Assembly: GCA_000310025.1 (NCBI GenBank)
Contig: FN649732.1
Span: 870,503-885,558 of the forward strand
Length of the DNA stretch: 15,056 nt
Reading direction: 5' to 3'
From: Ectocarpus siliculosus
Lineage: Eukaryota; Sar; Phaeophyceae; Ectocarpales; Ectocarpaceae
Part shown: positions 10,280 to 15,056 of the stretch, piece by piece
Layout of the letters: each line of letters starts with the position of its first letter
Numbering within the stretch: the stretch's first letter is position 1
Made by a program: the position numbers and the translations under genes
Notes under the pieces: model-generated
Databases searched by the model: none
Seen by the model: the letters and a program-made list of their open reading frames with translations, nothing else
What the model was told of the DNA's origin: nothing

Positions 10280-10787
10280 AGCGAGAGGGAGTAGGACCGC
10301 GGCCAAGAAGGAGGCGAGAGCGAGGGAAGCGTCGACAGACACAATGAAGTTGTGGGGTGCGCCAGAAGAGCACACGTTGTCTGTCTAGATGAACGGCGGG
10401 TACCTCCATAGTATGCATAGTCCAAACACGGGCATCGCGGCCCAAAACAACTGGAGATAGTCGCAACCTTTTTTTGGTGCAACTTTTCACGGAACAGTCT
10501 TCTACGTACATGTAGGAGTCGGTGAACCTTATGTATGGTTGATTGCTCATGACGTGCTCCTCGGATTGGATTATTTCCGCTGTATCAAACTGATGCTTGT
10601 AGTTCAGTCTTTGCGCGGTGGTAGCGGTAGATAGCAGCGCGTGGAACAGCGGTCGCCGCTTGACCCGAGGGACGAAAATTGGTTGTTCAATTCTCTTGCC
10701 CCCCTCCGGTGCGTTCGCCGCGCTTCACTTCACGTCTATCCTAAGCATTCGAGAATGTAGCATTTCTTTGCTGACTTTGTTGCTTTG

Positions 10788-10845
10788 AAGTATTTTATCT
10801 TTTTTTTCAAGTATTTTATTTTTTTTCTTTCTTTTTTTTCTTTAA
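10788..10845 (+). repeat. T-rich direct repeat and pyrimidine tract
   Basis: Two near-identical units starting AAGTATTTTAT and ending TTTTTTTC (10788-10808 and 10809-10827) run into a T/C tract. It lies about 0.5 kb after the low-complexity gene; no terminator role can be assigned. Confidence 0.75.
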
Positions 10846-11497
10846 AGTGTCTAATCGTGAATTTTCTTTTGTAAGGCAGGGTATGGAGTTTTTCCTTTCC
10901 AACCTTGCGACTGCGATGTATGTCTGCTTGACTGCGTGTTTTTCACTTGTGAATTGCCCAGTTCATCCGGAGAGCGAAATGATCTGATGTGTTGGGTGTG
11001 CTTGGAACGGGAGTAAGTTGGGTCCCTTCAACTACATAAACGATATGGCCCCGTTGACGAGGTTGAACTACATGACGTACCGTAGTAGGTACCACACCGA
11101 TCGGTGCACAGACTGTTGTGTGTTTCGACTCCTCCTGTGTTTCGCTGGATTATCAACAGAATAATTTAGCGCAAGCGAGACCGCGGCCGCGGCTCCGCGC
11201 TGTGTGCCCGGTATTGGGACCCACACTGCTAGAGAATAAGCTTTTGTTCGGGGGACCCTGTAGCGGGGGTTTCGCGTGACTGCACTAGTTTACTACTATT
11301 TGTGCTTATCGCTGATTGGCGCACAACAATTGTTGGAGGTGTAACTGTGAGGGGGAGGGAGGGGATGTATATACACTAACTATAAGGAGTAGCCTACTGA
11401 CATTCACTAGTCAAGTAGAGTGGTGGATTGCAGGGCCCTTTAGCGGGGGCTCCTCGAGACTGAGTCAACCTGGATACGTTGGCGCGGATATCTGGGA

Positions 11498-11574
11498 CGG
11501 GTACGAGTTTACGGTACGGGTAAGAGTAACGGGTAACGGTACGGGTAGTACGGTAGTACGGGTTAAGGGTTAGT
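11498..11574 (+). repeat. Degenerate GGGTA-rich tract with telomere-like end
   Basis: The tract is built from variants of ACGGGTA, GGGTAAC, GGTACGGGTAGTACGG and closes with GGTTAAGGGTTAG, which resembles two imperfect TTAGGG units. Units are irregular, so this is not a perfect microsatellite. Confidence 0.6.
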
Positions 11575-12057
11575 AGCTCGAGATGGGGGTCAGGACCGGG
11601 GCGCCCTCTGTGTGCGTGTGTGTGGCCTCTACCGTCAACAAGTAAAATTGATGTTTCCGACCGGTAACCCCTGCGGTTGCAATCGGCTCTATTCACATGG
11701 GTGCGATATACGCGGGTTGTGTGGGCTCGCTCCGGATGGCGCAGCGAGAGTCGAACCTCATGCGCCTGGAGCGGTGGCAAACTCCGGGCTTCGCATGCAT
11801 GAGTTGCCATCTGTTCACGATGATTCCTCACACCACACAGCACAAGTCAATGGCTTTCGGACGACCGAGTTTTCATTTTTCTTCAATCTCCCCATGAACT
11901 CTACCTCTCCCGTCCTCCTCGTCTCTCATATCAAAAATGTCTAGATACGGAAGCAGGATCCGAAGAAATCAACATTCGCGCCAAAATTACAAACGGTATC
12001 GACGCATGATAGCATCCATTACATACCAATTCTTCCAACAACACTCCCCCCGCCAAA

Positions 12058-12216
12058 ATGTCACAAACCACGTCTCCTACTTTCTTCCAAAAGCCTCTCT
12101 ATCCCCGGCTAGGGTCACCACTCGCCGGAACCCGCCCCCCGGAGGAAGAAGACAAAGACGACGAAAAGTACCCTATGACGTACGCCGCCGCCTTGCCCAC
12201 GAAACCCACTCCGTAG
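12058..12216 (+). CDS. Small hypothetical ORF, 52 codons
   Basis: ATG at 12058-12060 in the context CCAAAATGTC opens MSQTTSPTFFQKPLYPRL, then a charged stretch PPEEEDKDDEKYPMTYAAAL, ending at TAG 12214-12216. The second half has G/C-rich third positions, like the supported genes nearby; the first half does not. The antisense frame (ending in a Ser-rich stretch) is also open, so strand is not certain. I know no homologue. It sits convergent to the methyltransferase 3' end, about 280 bp away. It could be a real small protein, an exon of a larger gene, or chance. Confidence 0.28.
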   Translation: MSQTTSPTFFQKPLYPRLGSPLAGTRPPEEEDKDDEKYPMTYAAALPTKPTP

Positions 12217-12307
12217 TCGGCCCCTTGAGGGAATTCCGGGGGTACCGCAGGTCACCCCGTTGAACGACCACCCTTGCGGAGAGTTGGCTGCAAGTCCGGT
12301 GTGGATA

Positions 12308-12323
12308 GGGGGGGGGGGGGGGG
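12308..12323 (+). repeat. G16 homopolymer
   Basis: Sixteen consecutive G between the small ORF at 12058-12216 and the 3' end of the methyltransferase gene. Confidence 0.95.
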
Positions 12324-12497
12324 AAGGGGTGATGAAAAAAACGAAGTAGGGAGAAAAAAATGAGACACGGTGGTCAAGTAAAGGATCAATTCGGCCAAAA
12401 AGGGATGGACGTGTGGCTAAGATGATTTTTGGGGCCGCTACCCTATGGGGGTTGCGCTAGACAAAAAAAACAGCAAGGGGGGGGTGGCGTGGTAAAC

Positions 12498-12527
12498 TCA
12501 TCGTCCTCGGGTCTCGAGCCAACCGTC
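12498..12527 (-). other. Candidate final exon of the methyltransferase, out of phase
   Basis: After exon D ends at 12611, an 83-bp stretch looks like a classic short intron: GTGACC, a long T-rich tract, then GTCTGCAG ending at 12528. The following sequence reads DGWLETRGR then TGA. A Gly-Trp after the RW.WG..P block is what this family shows, but the exon D splice leaves one extra base, so DGW is read only if the intron is retained or one base is lost. Spliced as drawn, translation runs through a different frame. Confidence 0.35.
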
Positions 12528-14943
12528 CTGCAGACGACAAACGTCCATGACAACAACAAATAAAATACAAAAGTCAAAATGGAAAGCAAGACAGAGAGTG
12601 GGTTGGTCACCTTCGAAGACAGCCTGGGGATAGTCGCCGCCCCATTTCCACCGGCCCATCTGGGGGCTGGCGCTGTTCGAGGCCCGCTCCACGGACTCCG
12701 CCGAGACGCAGGTGGCGCAAAAGGCGCTGCGATGGAGGATGTCAATGACACAAACAAACACGCTAAAAAAATAAATAACAAATGGATGGTAAGAGAATGA
12801 ACGCTCTGATGGGAGGAAGCCGGGGGGTTAGTACATGATGTGCGTGCGAAGGGCTGCATTTGGTGACCTTTCCAGTGGTCTTCGGCAACACGGGTAATGA
12901 TTGTCGTCGCTGAGCGAGAGGAAATAGGGATAGGGAAGCGCAAAGAGAGCTCTGCAACAAAAAGGGACAGGCGAGAAAAAAACACCATGGGCAGAGGAGA
13001 GGAAACACAATAGAGCGCAGGAGAGGAAGAGCCTAGCCATTCGTCGATATGATCTTAAATATACCGTGCAAAATCTCCGCTTCATCTATGCCGGCAACTA
13101 GATCATTCTAAAATGCCCAACAAGATCATGTCCACTAGAGGTTTCGCAGTAGTGCAGCGGGGTCACACTCTCCCGGTGCCCGGTTTGGTGCCCATGATTC
13201 GAACGTTTGTGTCCCCCATTCCCAAACCGGCCGCGTTGTGTGGCAGTGCGGTTGGACTTTCTCCCACCGGTATACCGTACCGCACCATCGCGGGACATCT
13301 TCCGAATGAGGGAAACACAACACCATTCCACATCCAGAACGGCGACCAACCCGTTCAAAACGCGCCCATGGGCGGTTTGCACAACGAAAAAACATGTTCT
13401 TCAACCTACCAGCAGGAGGTATAACTTTTCCTGGAGGGAAAGGTTGCCCTTCGCCTCCACGCAGCAATTTGGACAAAACAATTGTGGAATCTACCGGCAT
13501 GCGGAATATTTTCCCCGGTGCGCATACAGCAAATACCCGTGGTATCAACCGGCAGGCGAGCACACCTTCCAGGGGAGGAAAGACTGGCCAGGGCCCGAAG
13601 CAATGCCACAAGCTCTTCCTCCTCAAGGTACCTGTTTCGTGACGACAAGAAGGCCAGAGAGGAATGTCATGCGTGGGTCTCACCTTTTCATTTTTACATC
13701 ACTTACAATCAGCACTCACGGCATTCTCCTCCCGCACATTCCTCCTGAGGTGCTTCCCTTCGATTCTTCAAAGGGTTTGGGTTTGGTCCGTAGAAGACAT
13801 GTCTTGGGACGTCGTCGACTTGTGTGAAGTCCCATCTTCGGTCTCTCTTTTCTGTCGTGGTGTCATGTTCACCTGACTGATATGACGAGTGTACAAGCTA
13901 ATCACGCCTGCCTTCAGACCACCACAAAAGATACACTACCGATGACAGCAGGCGGCCAAAAAACTATAGCCGAAATAGCTTGGCCGCGAAAAACAACAAC
14001 AGCAAACAACCGTTCCAAGCATCCTCACATGGTCAGCCCCTCCAAGATCTACGCGCTCGGCAGGCTGGGGTCGAAGCCCGCCTCGAACAGCTCCCCCTGC
14101 CACCCTTCCACGCGCAGGTCGGCCTCCACAGGGACAACGCGCCCCTGGCCGACACCGCGGTCCCTCCTCTCTCGAAACCCCGCCACCGCCGCTGCTACTT
14201 CGTCGGCCGCCGCCGCTTGCGTGAGAAGGGCGCTCTTGACGCGAAGCACGAGCGCTTGGTCCACCTCGAACACCTGAAGATACGAACAGCAGTGGTGGAG
14301 GGAAAAATAACAAAAAAAAGCGAGAGAGTCACGAAAACAAGGCACAGCAGTGTGGGGTTCGACTCCGTGTTCATGGTGGTGGAAAACTCTTTCGTGGTTG
14401 TAGAAAACGCCTCGGTGGCGGTAAAAAACAACCGCTCATTGCTCGGTCGGGTTCGAAGCACGCCGAGGGTGTTTTGGAGGAAAAGCCCAACGCCGTCAAT
14501 TCGTGTCTGGGACGCCCGAAGCTCGACATGCCTTCGAACATGTTCGGGGCACAAATCGGGCAAGATCGAAATTTTTGCGGTTCGAAGAAACACCGACCAG
14601 TGTCCACGGTGCCAAGCTCGCCCGCATGGTCCACTTTCAACAACAGCGGCAGCGGCAGCAGCAGCAGCAACAACAACAAGCAGTTCATAGTGTAAAATAA
14701 CAATCAACCTACCGGCACACGTTTCGGAAGGACCCGAGTCGTCAATTTGCGTAGCCGTAGCAGCCCTAGCCCCCCCCCCCCGTCAAATTACACCCCTCAC
14801 GCAGATTCAGATTGTTCTATTTCTCAGGCTCCACCCCCGCTCAAAAAAGCGCGCGCGGGGACCCACGTTCTGTTCACCTTGGTGTCCCCCGAAACCCTGA
14901 GCCGTAACCCCCTCGTGTCCATGCCCGCCCCCCAAGAAACGAT
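12498..14943 (-). CDS. Leucine carboxyl methyltransferase-like (Ppm1/Ppm2/Tcmp) SAM-dependent methyltransferase, 5' end outside window, internal stop
   Basis: Minus-strand exons in coding order: 14943-14878, 14273-14029, 13631-13566, 12726-12611. All four join in phase (0, 2, 2). Exon A gives IVSWGAGMDTRGLRL, the SAM-binding GAG.DTR.yRL signature. Exon B opens VFEVDQALVLRVKSALL, the acidic VFEVD motif that follows it, and contains VVPVEADLRVEGW and LFEAGFDPSLPSA, then TAG, then ILEGLT. The family has Trp before (I/L).EGL.MYL, so TGG has become TAG. Exon C supplies YLEEEELVALLRALASLSSP, completing EGLTMYL across the splice. Exon D gives SAFCATCVSAESVE and PQMGRWKWGGDYPQAVFE. Donors AAG|GTGAAC, CAT|GTGAGG, AAG|GTGTGC and AAG|GTGACC are all good; acceptors end CAG. 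A candidate last exon (12527-12498, DGWLETRGR then TGA) is one base out of phase. The N-terminal region lies beyond 15056. Known for the family: SAM-dependent O-methyltransferases; the substrate of this one is unknown. It is either a young pseudogene or a gene carrying sequence errors. Confidence 0.8.
14049..14051 (-). other. In-frame TAG at the conserved Trp of the methyltransferase
   Basis: Reading the minus strand, SLPSA is followed by TAG and then directly by ILEGLT in the same frame. The next exon carries on with (M)YL. The family pattern here is P(T/S)aW..EGL.mYL, so the stop occupies the Trp position and a single G-to-A change of TGG explains it. The exon continues past the stop to a good donor, CAT|GTGAGG at 14028-14027, so the coding sequence was intact until recently or is intact in the organism. 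Confidence 0.85.
14370..14432 (+). repeat. Three diverged 21-bp tandem units
   Basis: Units at 14370-14390, 14391-14411 and 14412-14432 share the pattern TTC(A/G)TGGT.GT.GAAAAC.C. They lie in the methyltransferase intron 14877-14274. On the plus strand they read as FMVVENS-FVVVENA-SVAVKNN, but no gene is supported there. Confidence 0.75.
14644..14683 (+). repeat. CAG/CAA-type trinucleotide tract
   Basis: A run of AGC-GGC-AGC units turning into CAA and AAC units, ending in AAGCAG, within the first recognised methyltransferase intron. Confidence 0.8.
14770..14781 (+). repeat. C12 homopolymer
   Basis: Twelve consecutive C in the methyltransferase intron 14877-14274. Confidence 0.9.
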
Positions 14944-15034
14944 CTGCAAAGGGCCACGGCCACGGGTAAAAATACCAGGGTCAGCTTCCGGGGAAAGCCT
15001 TGGCACACAGGAAAACTGTGCTGCCATATTTGTT

Positions 15035-15056
15035 GGGGGGGGGGGGGGGGGGGGGG
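15035..15056 (+). repeat. G22 homopolymer at the window edge
   Basis: At least 22 G run to the last base of the window. The tract may continue or mark the end of a contig. It lies upstream of the first visible methyltransferase exon, so missing 5' exons may lie across it. Confidence 0.95.

Larger units (their letters stand above)
10280..12057. other. 1.8-kb stretch without a supported gene
   Basis: After the stop of the low-complexity gene I see no coding signal. The stretch has a pyrimidine-rich repeat at 10788-10845 and a GGGTA-rich degenerate tract at 11498-11574. Open frames present have mixed third positions and no family motif. Confidence 0.5.

Noticed and set aside
11735-11815. tRNA-like fragment: GAGTCGAACCTC and a GTGGCAAACT / AGTTGCCAT pairing
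   Set aside because: The minus strand has a B-box-like GGTTCGACTC, but no proper T-stem, acceptor stem or A box can be built around it.
13190-13206. CATGATTCGAACG, a B-box-like motif on the minus strand
   Set aside because: The five bases on either side of TTCGAAT do not pair, so there is no T arm.
13113-13424. 103-codon plus-strand frame beginning MPNKIMSTRGF
   Set aside because: It lies in the methyltransferase intron 13565-12727, has roughly background third-position composition and no family motif. A small gene nested in the intron is possible but unsupported.
13207-13827. 206-codon plus-strand frame
   Set aside because: It runs antisense across methyltransferase exon 13631-13566, which has family motifs and matching splice phases, so this frame is most likely a shadow.

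Overview
This is nuclear DNA from an intron-rich eukaryote. Protein-like blocks are short, interrupted by GT...AG introns, and have strongly G/C-biased third codon positions, while the surrounding DNA is full of homopolymers and trinucleotide repeats. The style (mean exon around 100-250 bp, introns of 80-840 bp, GC-rich exons, Ala/Gly/Gln/Pro low-complexity tracts, an exostosin-type glycosyltransferase) fits a brown alga or another stramenopile, but that assignment is inference and no marker gene settles it.

Three multi-exon genes are supported. (1) Plus strand, 872-3255: the 3' half of an exostosin-family (GT47) glycosyltransferase. Four exons are joined by three phase-0 introns and end in an arginine tract. 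Its 5' exons are not convincingly present. (2) Plus strand, about 8522-10279: a low-complexity protein of unknown function with Gly, Pro/Ser, Gln and Ala tracts. One intron is clear (9130-9403), but the reading frame changes near the 5' end and twice in the 3' exon. (3) Minus strand, 14943 down to about 12498: a leucine carboxyl methyltransferase-like (Ppm1/Ppm2/Tcmp family) SAM-dependent methyltransferase. Four exons fit in phase, but an in-frame TAG replaces the Trp expected before the ILEGLTMYL motif, and the likely last exon is out of phase, so it may be a pseudogene or carry assembly errors. Its 5' end lies beyond the window.

A 52-codon plus-strand ORF (12058-12216) is a weak small-gene candidate. 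The stretches 1-871, about 3256-8504 and 10280-12057 hold no gene I can support. They contain a diverged 290-bp tandem duplication (about 7384-7840), two short perfect tandem repeats (4202-4231, 5203-5248), a degenerate GGGTA-rich tract ending in a telomere-like motif (11498-11574), and homopolymer runs.

The three genes show no evident shared pathway. I see no mobile element with recognisable enzymes, no CRISPR array, no rRNA and no convincing tRNA. The most interesting signals are the conserved-Trp-to-stop change in the methyltransferase and the compensated frame switch in the low-complexity gene.
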